DNA of 44,262 nucleotides from Streptomyces sp. XY006. GTDB lineage: Bacteria; Actinomycetota; Actinomycetes; Streptomycetales; Streptomycetaceae. The DNA is taken from contig NZ_NOKT01000045.1 of the NCBI RefSeq assembly GCF_002237655.1, positions 1-44,262 on the forward strand, in the 5' to 3' direction. Shown piece after piece: positions 33,621 through 40,837 of this stretch (its first letter is position 1; each line of letters opens with the position of its first letter). A model generated the notes under the pieces. It ran no database searches, was not told where the DNA came from, and was given only the letters and a program-made list of their open reading frames with translations. The position numbers and the translations under genes were made by a program.

Positions 33621-35026
33621 TCCCCGGACGAAGCGGCCCCCGACGGCGCACCCACGGGGCCGGCACGCCCGTCCCCGGACTCCCCGGGTCTTCGTAACAC
33701 CAGCGGCAGCGGATCCGCCGGCTCCAGCGCGGGGTCGTCGACCCGGAAGGTCCGCACCCTCCCGGGCTCCGAGCCGGGCGTCTCGAAGCGCACGGTGACC
33801 CGGCCCAGCCCACTGCCCTGCACCCATCCGTGACCGAACTCCGCGTGACGCACGTCGTGCCCGGCGGGCCAGCGCCGCTCGGCGAGCGACGGCTGCTCCT
33901 CGGCATGCGCCACGGCGTGCTCCTCGACCGGCCCCTCGGCCACCGCCCGCTCCCCCGCGGCCTGCGCGAACAGGTCCTCCTGTGTGTAGTCGGCGAGGCC
34001 GCTGACCCCGACTCCGAGCAGCCGCACCCCGCCCGTGGTGTCCACCGAGTCCAGCAGCCGGGCCGCCGCTTCCCCGATCACCGCTGGGTCGTCCGTCGGC
34101 CCCCGCAGCGTCTCGGACCGGGTGAGCGTCGAGAAGTCGTACCGCCGCACCTTCAGCACGATCGTCCGCCCGGAGAGACCGGCCCCGCGCAGCCGTCGCA
34201 CGCACCGGTCGGCCAGCCGCTGCACCTCGAGACCGACCCGCACCCGGTCGTGGATGTCCACGTCGTAGGTGTCCTCCACGGACACGGACTTCGCCTCGCG
34301 CTCCGCAACCACCGGCCGGTCGTCCCGCGCCAGGGCCATCGCGTACAGCCCGTGCCCGTGCGCCTTGCCCAGCAGCCGGACCAGCTCGTCCTCGCCCGCC
34401 TCGACGATCTCCTCGACGGTGGTGATCCCGGCGCGCCGCAGATGGTCGCCCGTCGCCGGCCCGACCCCGGGCAGGGTCCGCACCGACATCGGCCCGAGCA
34501 TCGCCCGCTCGGTGCCCGGCTCGATCACCACGAGGCCGTCGGGCTTGGCCTGCTCCGAGGCGATCTTCGCGAGCATCTTGGAGGCGGCGAGCCCGACCGA
34601 TCCCGTGAGCCCGGTGACCGCGCGTATGTCCGCACGCAACTGCGCACCGACCAGCCGCGCGGACTGCTCGTCCCAGGCCACCTGACCGGCCTCCAGGTCG
34701 ACGAACGCCTCGTCGAGGCTCAACGGCTCCACGAGCGGCGACAGCGCCCGCAGCAGCTCCATGACGCGCTCGCTGATCGCCTTGTAGAGCCCGAAGCGCG
34801 GCACGAGGTACGCCGCGTTGGGGGCGAGCCGCCGTGCCTGCCCCATGGGCATCGCCGAATGCACCCCGAAGACCCGCGCCTCGTACGACGCCGTGGCCAC
34901 CACGCCCCGCGGTCCGAGTCCGCCCACGACCACGGCCTTCCCGCGCAGACTCGGCTTGGACGCCTGCTCCACCGAGGCGAAGAAGGCATCCATGTCGAGA
35001 TGCAGGATCGTGGGCGCGGTTCTCAC
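33575..35026 (-). CDS. dinB: DNA polymerase IV (Y family)
   Basis: Error-prone translesion polymerase. The 483-residue protein has ILHLDMDAFFASVEQ (metal-binding Asp residues) at the N-terminus, PLVEPLSLDEAFVDL (catalytic Asp-Glu), the helix-hairpin-helix LPGVGPATGDHLRRAGI and a little-finger domain with GLSGRTIVLKVRRYDFSTLTRSETL. The final 110 residues are a variable tail without the usual short clamp motif being obvious. Start GTG 35024-35026 fits a leaderless message: a RecA-NDp-like promoter places its -10 seven bases upstream. The 3' end overlaps the convergent PRC gene by 46 bases. With ung it is the second repair gene here carrying that promoter. Confidence 0.95.
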   Translation of the reverse strand: MRTAPTILHLDMDAFFASVEQASKPSLRGKAVVVGGLGPRGVVATASYEARVFGVHSAMPMGQARRLAPNAAYLVPRFGLYKAISERVMELLRALSPLVEPLSLDEAFVDLEAGQVAWDEQSARLVGAQLRADIRAVTGLTGSVGLAASKMLAKIASEQAKPDGLVVIEPGTERAMLGPMSVRTLPGVGPATGDHLRRAGITTVEEIVEAGEDELVRLLGKAHGHGLYAMALARDDRPVVAEREAKSVSVEDTYDVDIHDRVRVGLEVQRLADRCVRRLRGAGLSGRTIVLKVRRYDFSTLTRSETLRGPTDDPAVIGEAAARLLDSVDTTGGVRLLGVGVSGLADYTQEDLFAQAAGERAVAEGPVEEHAVAHAEEQPSLAERRWPAGHDVRHAEFGHGWVQGSGLGRVTVRFETPGSEPGRVRTFRVDDPALEPADPLPLVLRRPGESGDGRAGPVGAPSGAASSGDQVVCSSEPASLPNS

Positions 35027-35033
35027 ATCTCCG

Positions 35034-35056
35034 ATGCTGCACTACGCCACTGACAA
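35034..35056 (-). promoter_or_regulatory. RecA-NDp-like promoter of dinB
   Basis: On the minus strand TTGTCAGTGG (35047-35056) is followed after 7 bases by CAGCAT (35034-35039). The -10 keeps the A and final T of TAnnnT but lacks the first T. The distance from the -10 to GTG 35026 is 7 bases, so transcription would begin at the start codon. Confidence 0.65.
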
Positions 35057-35197
35057 TGCCCCGGCCGACCGCCCCGGACCGCCGCGGCCGCCTCGGGGCA
35101 ACCGCTTACGTGTGACTAGGGGCTCTCGGATCCGGGCGCCGGATGCGGAAACGTCCCGCCTCCTGTGACCACCGGGGAGCTCCGCCTCAGGGGCGGC

Positions 35198-35881
35198 TCA
35201 GACGGCCCGGTTGCGCCGTCGCGCCAGCTCGTCCGCCGGATTGGGCCCGACCAGCGTCTCGCCGGTGTCGATCCGCTCCCCGTGTAGCTGGGACAGCGCG
35301 CTCTCGACGTCCCGCCACACCACGCCGACGGCGATGCCGAAGATCCCCTGGCCCCCTTGGAGCAGGGCGTGCACCTCGTCCGGCGAGGTGCACTCGTAGA
35401 CCGTGGCGCCGTCACTCATGAGCGTCATCCGCTCCAGGTCGCGGAAACCGCGTTCCCTGAGGTGCTGCACGGCCGTGCGGATGTTCTGCAGCGAGACCCC
35501 GGTGTCCAGGAACCGCTTGACGATCTTGAGGACGACCACATCGCGGAAGCTGTACAGCCGCTGCGTCCCGGACCCGTAGGCGGGGCGCACACTCGGCTCG
35601 ACGAGACCCGTACGGGCCCAGTAGTCCAGTTGCCGGTAGGTGATACCGGCGGCCGCACAGGCCGTCGGACCGCGGTAGCCGATCTGCTCGGACGCCATGG
35701 ACGTCGTCCCTCCGCTGCTCGGCACGGCCGTCGGTCGCTGCGGAGCGTGATCGGCCGCGTCGCCCGGCTGGGGGTATCCCCCGCTCGCGCGGAGCCGTGA
35801 GCCGGGGGGAGGGTACGGACCGCTCGCCCTGAGACTGCGCTCGGGGCCGCCCCCAGCCGTACCGCCGCCGCTGCTACTCAC
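35198..35881 (-). CDS. MerR-family transcriptional regulator
   Basis: A 227-residue regulator. The first 60 residues are Gly/Ser/Pro-rich and probably disordered. The MerR helix-turn-helix follows: IGYRGPTACAAAGITYRQLDYWARTGLVEPSVRPAYGSGTQRLYSFRDVVVLKIVKRFLDTGVSLQNIRTAVQHLRERG. The C-terminal domain (MTLMSDGATVYECTSPDEVHALLQGGQGIFGIAVGVVWRDVESALSQL) has no metal-binding cysteines. It corresponds in position and sequence type to mycobacterial Rv1830. Start GTG 35879-35881 has GGAGGT 5 bases upstream. A clear sigma-70 type promoter lies at 35912-35940. Targets are unknown. Confidence 0.92.
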   Translation of the reverse strand: MSSSGGGTAGGGPERSLRASGPYPPPGSRLRASGGYPQPGDAADHAPQRPTAVPSSGGTTSMASEQIGYRGPTACAAAGITYRQLDYWARTGLVEPSVRPAYGSGTQRLYSFRDVVVLKIVKRFLDTGVSLQNIRTAVQHLRERGFRDLERMTLMSDGATVYECTSPDEVHALLQGGQGIFGIAVGVVWRDVESALSQLHGERIDTGETLVGPNPADELARRRNRAV

Positions 35882-35911
35882 GCCGACCTCCGTCCTTGAC
35901 CTGCCTTCTCG

Positions 35912-35940
35912 ACGGTAGGCAGTCACCAGGGGTGCGTCAA
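35912..35940 (-). promoter_or_regulatory. sigma-70 type promoter of the MerR gene
   Basis: TTGACG (35935-35940), 17 bases, TACCGT (35912-35917) on the minus strand: near-consensus spacing and hexamers. A GTGATAATCAC palindrome (35965-35975) lies just upstream and could be an operator. Confidence 0.75.
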
Positions 35941-36097
35941 CGATCGCCACACTCGCCACGCCGAGTGATAATCACCCTAAGAGTGGTTTCCCGTGCCCCA
36001 CCGCGGGGAAAGGCTAGCCGAATGCGCTCGGCGCGGCCCGTGTGACGCTCTCATGCGCCACCGGCACATGCGGGCAATTCACCCGTCACAACGCGTC

Positions 36098-36138
36098 GGG
36101 CGGCCCCGCCGCGGACCACATCGTCCGCCGGGCCGCCC
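36098..36138 (-). terminator. terminator of the bifunctional-nuclease gene
   Basis: GGGCGGCC (36098-36105) with GGCCGCCC (36131-36138), and an inner perfect stem GCGGAC/GTCCGC (36111-36116, 36123-36128), about 60 bases after the stop at 36196. Confidence 0.75.
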
Positions 36139-36195
36139 CTTCGCCTCACCGACCGCCGGTGCTCCTGGCCTTCCGGGCCCGTCCGGACCCGGAGT

Positions 36196-36669
36196 TCACT
36201 GGCTGCTGCTGCCGAAGTCCTCCGGAGAGATCTGGTCGAGGAACTCGCGGAACTTCTCCACCTCGTCCTCCTGCTCGTCCGGGATCGCGATGCCGGCGTC
36301 GTCGAGCACCGTGTCGCTGCCGTAGATCGGCGTCCCGGTGCGCAGCGCGAGCGCTATGGCGTCGCTCGGACGGGCGCTCACCTCGACGCCACTGGCGAAG
36401 ACCAGCTCCGCGTAGAAGACGCCCTCACGCAGGTCCGTGATGCGCACTTCCGTGAGCTCCTGGCCGACGGCCTCCAGCACGTCCTTGAACAGGTCGTGGG
36501 TCAGCGGCCGCGCGGGAGCCATGCCCTGCTGGGCGAAGGCGATCGCCGTCGCCTCCCCCGGTCCGATCCAGATGGGAAGGTAACGGTCGCCTCCCACTTC
36601 ACGCAGCAGCACGATCGGTTGGTTGGAGGGCATTTCGACCCGGACACCTACGACATCGAGCTCGTTCAC
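36196..36669 (-). CDS. bifunctional nuclease family protein (DUF151)
   Basis: A 157-residue protein of the BFN/DUF151 family: MNELDVVGVRVEMPSNQPIVLLREVGGDRYLPIWIGPGEATAIAFAQQG, then RPLTHDLFKDVLEAVGQELTEVRITDLREGVFYAELVF and EVSARPSDAIALALRTGTPIY. An acidic tail follows (DEQEDEVEKFREFLDQI). Plant homologues have nuclease activity, but the bacterial role is unsettled. It matches mycobacterial Rv1829 in this gene block. A TAGGGT -10 (36676-36681) ends six bases before GTG 36667-36669 and no ribosome site is seen, so the message is probably leaderless. Confidence 0.93.
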   Translation of the reverse strand: MNELDVVGVRVEMPSNQPIVLLREVGGDRYLPIWIGPGEATAIAFAQQGMAPARPLTHDLFKDVLEAVGQELTEVRITDLREGVFYAELVFASGVEVSARPSDAIALALRTGTPIYGSDTVLDDAGIAIPDEQEDEVEKFREFLDQISPEDFGSSSQ

Positions 36670-36675
36670 ACAGCA

Positions 36676-36681
36676 ACCCTA
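36676..36681 (-). promoter_or_regulatory. -10 element for a leaderless transcript
   Basis: TAGGGT on the minus strand, six bases before the GTG start of the DUF151 gene. The -35 region is weak. Confidence 0.5.
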
Positions 36682-36708
36682 GGCCGTGCTCGGGATGTTT
36701 GGGTAGTC

Positions 36709-36737
36709 GGGCCGGGATCGGGCGCCTGATCCGGCCC
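36709..36737 (-). terminator. terminator after the FtsR-like MerR gene
   Basis: GGGCCGGGATC (36709-36719) pairs with GATCCGGCCCC (36728-36737) with one bulged G. It lies 18 bases after the stop at 36755. Confidence 0.55.
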
Positions 36738-36754
36738 CCCGCGCGGCCCGCTGC

Positions 36755-37492
36755 TCAGGGCAGCCGTACCCCGAGAGCCGTCTGCACCAGCGCGGCGTGC
36801 AGCCGCACCGTGAGCCCCGCCAGCTCCTTCGTGCGTGCCTCCGCGTGAGCCCTGGTCTGCGGGTTCCGGTGCCGCCTGAGCGGGGCCACCACCTGGTCCA
36901 CGAGCCCGGCCTCGCGGTCGGCCGCGGCCTTCATCGCCCGCAGATGCCGCGGCTCGATCCCGAACCGCCCCAGCTCGACGACGAGCGAGGCCACCGTGAC
37001 CGCCTCGGCGTCGTACGCCCCGTCCTCCAGTGGAGTGAGCAGCCCGTACGACTCCCACTCCTTGAGCGCCTGCTCGTCGATGCCGGCGGCGGCGAGCAGC
37101 TCCGCACGCCCGATCCTGGCCGCCGTGGGCGCCTCCGGGACCTCGGGCACGGGTTCGCCGTCACGCTGGCGGCCCACCACGGGCAGCTGGACGGCCTCAC
37201 CGCGCTCCACGGCCTCCAGATGCTCACGGATCACCTTCAGGGGCAGATAGTGATCCCGCTGCATCCTCAGGACGTGGCCGAGGCGCTCGACGTCGTGGGC
37301 GCTGAACTTGCGATACCCCGAGGGGGTCCGCTGCGGCTCGATGAGCCCCTCCGCCTCCAGGAAACGGATCTTGGAGATGGTGACCTCGGGGAACTCGTCG
37401 CGCAGCACGTTCAGCACCGTGCCGATGCTCATCAGCCCACTGTCCGTGGCGGCGGTGCCGTGTCCGGCACCGCCGCTCGGTGTTCGAAGCAT
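36755..37492 (-). CDS. ftsR: MerR-family regulator, FtsR-like
   Basis: A 245-residue MerR-type regulator. The helix-turn-helix reads MSIGTVLNVLRDEFPEVTISKIRFLEAEGLIEPQRTPSGYRKFSAHDVERLGHVLRMQRDHYLPLKVIREHL (about 21-92). A second domain (RIGRAELLAAAGIDEQALKEWESYGLLTPLEDGAYDAEAVTVASLVVELGRFGIEPRHLRAMK) is a pseudo-HTH that is characteristic of this group. It matches mycobacterial Rv1828 and corynebacterial FtsR, an activator of cell-division gene ftsZ, in both sequence type and position beside the FHA gene. Assignment to FtsR is by family and synteny; the Streptomyces target set may differ. Start ATG 37490-37492 with GGGAAGG upstream. Confidence 0.88.
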   Translation of the reverse strand: MLRTPSGGAGHGTAATDSGLMSIGTVLNVLRDEFPEVTISKIRFLEAEGLIEPQRTPSGYRKFSAHDVERLGHVLRMQRDHYLPLKVIREHLEAVERGEAVQLPVVGRQRDGEPVPEVPEAPTAARIGRAELLAAAGIDEQALKEWESYGLLTPLEDGAYDAEAVTVASLVVELGRFGIEPRHLRAMKAAADREAGLVDQVVAPLRRHRNPQTRAHAEARTKELAGLTVRLHAALVQTALGVRLP

Positions 37493-37542
37493 GGACCTTC
37501 CCTGACGGACGGACCTTCGCCGGGCTCCCCGGACGAGCCGGG

Positions 37543-38367
37543 TCAGTAGCCCCGCTGGCTCGCGTAGAAGACCAGCCGGTACTTGCCGATCTGCACCTCG
37601 TCGCCGTTGTTCAGGGCGACCTGGTCGATCCGCTCGCGGTTCACGTACGTGCCGTTCAGGCTGCCCACGTCGGCCACCGTGAACGAGCCGTCCTGGCCGC
37701 GGCGGAACTCCACGTGCCGCCGGGAGACCGTCACGTCGTCCAGGAAGATGTCGCTCTGCGGGTGCCGCCCGGCCGTGGTCAGGTCACCGTCGAGCAGGAA
37801 GCGGCTGCCCGAGTTCGGCCCGCGGCGCACGACCAGGAGCGCGGAACCCAGGGGCAGCGCGTCCACGGCCGCCTGCGCCTCGGGAGACAGCGTCGGCATC
37901 GGCGTCTGGCCGGTGGTCTCGCTGTCGTAGGCCTCGAGACCGGAGATGGAGATCGTGGACGTCGTCTCGGACGGACGCTCCGGAGTCGCACCCGCCCTCA
38001 GCGGCGCGCCGCAGTTCGAGCAGAAGCGGCTGTTCTCCGCGTTGCGGTTACCGCACCTCGTACACACCAGGGCCGACATCGGATCCTCCTGCCGCGGCTG
38101 CCCGCCGGAAGCGTGGGACGCATACGGGTCGGAAAACCCTCCACCCGCACTTGAGGCTGCCGGTTGGCCGAAACCTATGCCGCCGGGCTGCGCAGGGTCA
38201 ACCGACGGCGCGCCCTGACCTCCGGCGATGTCACCACCCGGACCAGCGACCTGGTCGCGGAAGAGCGGCCGCTGGCCTTCCGCGTCAGGCTGTGCGCGAT
38301 GACGAGCGGTGGCGTTGTCGCTACCCTCTCGCGCGCTCTTGCCGAACAACTTCGCAAACAACTTCAC
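37543..38367 (-). CDS. FHA-domain protein, GarA/OdhI-like, with zinc ribbon
   Basis: A 274-residue signalling protein. Residues 1-95 are Gly/Gln-rich and disordered. A zinc ribbon follows (Cys102, Cys105, Cys116, Cys119; CTRCG...CSNCG). Residues 134-137 read ETTS, the phosphothreonine motif of GarA/OdhI that Ser/Thr kinases modify. The FHA domain (about 178-270) has GRHPQSD, SRRHVE and GSLNGTYVN. In mycobacteria and corynebacteria the unphosphorylated protein inhibits 2-oxoglutarate dehydrogenase and affects glutamate enzymes; the same role is likely but unproven here. The zinc ribbon and long N-terminus go beyond the compact mycobacterial protein. GTG 38365-38367 with AGGGGA about 9 bases upstream. 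Confidence 0.93.
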   Translation of the reverse strand: MKLFAKLFGKSAREGSDNATARHRAQPDAEGQRPLFRDQVAGPGGDIAGGQGAPSVDPAQPGGIGFGQPAASSAGGGFSDPYASHASGGQPRQEDPMSALVCTRCGNRNAENSRFCSNCGAPLRAGATPERPSETTSTISISGLEAYDSETTGQTPMPTLSPEAQAAVDALPLGSALLVVRRGPNSGSRFLLDGDLTTAGRHPQSDIFLDDVTVSRRHVEFRRGQDGSFTVADVGSLNGTYVNRERIDQVALNNGDEVQIGKYRLVFYASQRGY

Positions 38368-38451
38368 GGGCGATTCCCCTTGACCGAAACAGACCCGCCC
38401 GTGGGGCAGGACGAACCCTGACTGAACACTCTGGCCGACCCGGACATCCTG

Positions 38452-38480
38452 ACAACGTCCGTCTGCACCAGACAGTTTCC
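38452..38480 (-). promoter_or_regulatory. possible ECF-sigma promoter of the FHA gene
   Basis: On the minus strand GGAAAC (38475-38480), 17 bases, then CGTTGT (38452-38457): the shape of ECF (SigE-like) promoters. A GTCTG-GTG-CAGAC palindrome lies within the spacer. It would give a leader of about 75 bases before the GTG start. Confidence 0.35.
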
Positions 38481-38557
38481 ACCACGCACCACCCATTCGG
38501 TGCGCCGACCCCCCGCAACCTCATGCCCTCGCCGAACGTCGCCCATGCACCCCCGGT

Positions 38558-39499
38558 TCACTGGGAGGACGACCGAGCGTAGTCAGGCCGCTTCGCCGCT
38601 CGCAAGGCATCCACGACGATCTTGGTCGATCGCTCGACGGTCACGGTGGCCTGTTCCTTCTCGAGAGTCTGCACCACGCCTCCGGGGATGTTGAGCGCCG
38701 GCTCGAGGTCCTGCGGCTTGCCGATGACCTTGAAACGATAGGGCGCGTTGATCTTGTTCCCGTCGACGCTCACGCCCTTGCCGGAATCCGCGAGATACGT
38801 GCCTGCGACCACGCGTACGCCGTTCACCTGGATCGCCTCGGCACCCGCCGCGCGCAGCTCCTGGATCGCGTCGAGCAGCATGTCCGCCTCGACCGTCCCC
38901 TTCGTGTCCTCGATGGTCATGGTGATCCCGGGCCCCTGCGCGGCCACGGTGCCCGCCAGGATGCCGAGTTGCCGTTCCTTCTCGATCGTCTGCTTCCGGG
39001 CCTCCTCGGCCTGGTCCGAGCTGTTCTCCAGCTCGTCCCGCTGCTTCTCGAGACCTTGCTTCTCGTCCTCTAGACGCTGAGTACGGTCGTCCAGTTCATC
39101 GAGGATGCGGACGAGATCCTCCTGCCGGGCTCCGCGCAGGGCACTGTCGCCGTCGCTGTTGGACGCCACCTGCACGGCCAGACCGAACCCGAGGCCGAAC
39201 AACAGCAGCGCCACGATGAGTTGGGCCCGCGTGACACGCGGCGGCCACAGCCCCTGCACCAGGCGCTGCCTGCCGGTCAGCCGCGGCTCGGGTGCCGCCT
39301 CGGGCACAGCGGCCGGTTCAGGGGCGGACTCGGTCTCAGCGGGGGGCGTCTCCCGCGCGGCGGGCACCGGGGCGGACACCTCCTGCGGCAGCTCCTTGCG
39401 CAGCCTGTTCCCGGCGTCACCGCCACCTTCAGGCCGTTCCGCGCGCGTGTCGCCCTGCTCCCCGGGGCGCGTCTCGTCGTGCTCGCTCATCGGCCTCAC
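38558..39499 (-). CDS. DUF881 family membrane-anchored protein
   Basis: A 313-residue protein. A charged N-terminal region of about 80 residues faces the cytosol, then one membrane helix (AQLIVALLLFGLGFGLAVQV, about 90-110). A coiled coil follows (LVRILDELDDRTQRLEDEKQGLEKQRDELENSSDQAEEARKQTIEKERQL, about 125-175), and then the DUF881 domain with GPGITMTIEDTKGTVEADMLLDAIQELRAAGAEAIQVNGVRVVAGTYL. DUF881 has no established activity. GTG 39497-39499 overlaps the stop of the DUF1290 gene by four bases; ATG 39488-39490 is an alternative. It belongs to a three-gene coupled set (DUF881-DUF1290-DUF881). Confidence 0.9.
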   Translation of the reverse strand: MRPMSEHDETRPGEQGDTRAERPEGGGDAGNRLRKELPQEVSAPVPAARETPPAETESAPEPAAVPEAAPEPRLTGRQRLVQGLWPPRVTRAQLIVALLLFGLGFGLAVQVASNSDGDSALRGARQEDLVRILDELDDRTQRLEDEKQGLEKQRDELENSSDQAEEARKQTIEKERQLGILAGTVAAQGPGITMTIEDTKGTVEADMLLDAIQELRAAGAEAIQVNGVRVVAGTYLADSGKGVSVDGNKINAPYRFKVIGKPQDLEPALNIPGGVVQTLEKEQATVTVERSTKIVVDALRAAKRPDYARSSSQ

Positions 39500-39828
39500 G
39501 CCCGGAACACGTGCCGGCGGATCGCCGCGGCGTTGGAGAAGATCCGGATGCCGAGCACGACCACCACACCGGTGGACAGCTGGGCCCCCACGCCCAGCTT
39601 GTCGCCCAGGAAGACGATCAGCGCGGCCACGACCACGTTCGACAGGAACGACACCACGAAGACCTTGTCGTCGAAGATCCCGTCGAGCATGGCCCGCAGA
39701 CCCCCGAAGACTGCGTCCAGAGCCGCCACGACGGCGATCGGCAGATAAGGCTCGACCACCGCCGGAACCTCAGGCCGGACCAACAGGCCGGCCACGACTC
39801 CCACGACGAGGCCCAGTACGGCGATCAC
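39496..39828 (-). CDS. sbp: small basic family protein (DUF1290)
   Basis: A 110-residue membrane protein with three hydrophobic segments: MIAVLGLVVGVVAGLLV, YLPIAVVAALDAVFGGLRAMLDG, and NVVVAALIVFLGDKLG...VVVLGIRIF. The stretch AALDAVFGGLRAMLDGIFDDKVF is the family hallmark. The family is called small basic protein and sits between two DUF881 genes in most actinobacteria and some firmicutes. Its function is unknown; the context suggests an envelope or division role. It overlaps both neighbours by four bases (start with the upstream DUF881 stop, stop with the downstream DUF881 start), indicating tight translational coupling. Confidence 0.93.
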   Translation of the reverse strand: MIAVLGLVVGVVAGLLVRPEVPAVVEPYLPIAVVAALDAVFGGLRAMLDGIFDDKVFVVSFLSNVVVAALIVFLGDKLGVGAQLSTGVVVVLGIRIFSNAAAIRRHVFRA

Positions 39829-40730
39829 GATGTGCCCTTCTCGCTCTTCTCAGTGCTCGGCTGTGCTGTACGTACGATCACACTCGGCGCGGCAGGCAGC
39901 CGGAGGTCGTCCTCCACGGAGATGCCTGTCCTGATGCCGTAGCTCTCCTGCAGCGCGTTCAGATACAAGCCGTCCGCGCTGTCCTGGAACCGCGTGCTCA
40001 GCCGCTGCCCGTCCCCCACCGCGAGCACCGTGTACGGCGGCACCAGCGGCTTGTTGTCGACCAGTATCGCGTCTCCCGCGGCCCTGATCGCCGACAGCGC
40101 CGTCAGCCGCTGCCCGTTGATGGAGATCGCCTCGGCCCCCGACTCCCACAGACCGTTGACCACGCGCTGCATGTCCCGGTCACGCACCCGGCCCGTGTCG
40201 GAGAAGCCCGAACTGCCACGCGGGTCACCGTCACCACCGGTGCCGGCCTCCTTGGCGTCGTTCACCACGAGCTTCACACCGGGGCCATGCACGGCGACGG
40301 ACCCCGACAGGATGCCGACGAGCTCGGACCGAGCGCCTTCACCGCTGTGCTTCAGCGCCTCGCGCTGACGGGCACTGACGTCCTCGCGCAGCTCGTCGAC
40401 CGTGTCCTCCAGCTGATCCGCCGCCTCGGTCTCCCGGTCGATACGGTCGATCAGCTCCTCGCGCTCCTTGGCGACGACCGGAGCGGCGACTCGCGCCTGC
40501 GCCGCTCCCACGGTCACGACCAGGGCCGCGAGCACCAGGCCGGCGGCGAGCCCCAGCTTCGCCCGGAGGGTCTTCGGCATGCCACCGTCACCCGCGGCCT
40601 TCTTCCGCGCGGCGGCCTCGGCGTAGCCGTCGTCGAGGCTGTGGTCCATGACGTTGGTGATCAACGACATGGACGCGTCCGGACGCCGGGGCCGCGTGGG
40701 TGTGCTCCGAATGGGGGGTTGCTGCGGCAT
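39825..40730 (-). CDS. DUF881 family membrane-anchored protein
   Basis: First gene of the DUF881-DUF1290-DUF881 set, about 301 residues from ATG 40728-40730. A cytosolic Pro/Arg-rich N-terminus (about 60) is followed by one membrane helix (LGLAAGLVLAALVVTVGAAQA), a coiled coil (AKEREELIDRIDRETEAADQLEDTVDELREDVSARQREAL) and the DUF881 domain (GPGVKLVVNDAKE, DRDMQRVVNGLWESGAEAISINGQRLTALSAIRAAGDAILVDN). The two DUF881 proteins are paralogues with clearly different N-termini. An ATG three codons earlier (40737-40739) is possible. A strong terminator (40780-40821) separates it from the transferase gene upstream, so it has its own promoter. Confidence 0.9.
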   Translation of the reverse strand: MPQQPPIRSTPTRPRRPDASMSLITNVMDHSLDDGYAEAAARKKAAGDGGMPKTLRAKLGLAAGLVLAALVVTVGAAQARVAAPVVAKEREELIDRIDRETEAADQLEDTVDELREDVSARQREALKHSGEGARSELVGILSGSVAVHGPGVKLVVNDAKEAGTGGDGDPRGSSGFSDTGRVRDRDMQRVVNGLWESGAEAISINGQRLTALSAIRAAGDAILVDNKPLVPPYTVLAVGDGQRLSTRFQDSADGLYLNALQESYGIRTGISVEDDLRLPAAPSVIVRTAQPSTEKSEKGTS

Positions 40731-40779
40731 GCCGCACATCGTCGCACGTCGCGGCCACTACCGCCGAACGGCCCCACCG

Positions 40780-40821
40780 GCGTGCCGGACAGGCCCCGTT
40801 GGGGACACTTGTCCGGCACGC
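40780..40821 (-). terminator. terminator of the sugar-phosphate transferase gene
   Basis: GCGTGCCGGACA (40780-40791) and TGTCCGGCACGC (40810-40821) are perfect 12-base arms with an inner CCCC/GGGG pairing. It begins 16 bases past the stop at 40838. Confidence 0.85.
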
Positions 40822-40837
40822 ACGCGTGCAGGCGGTA

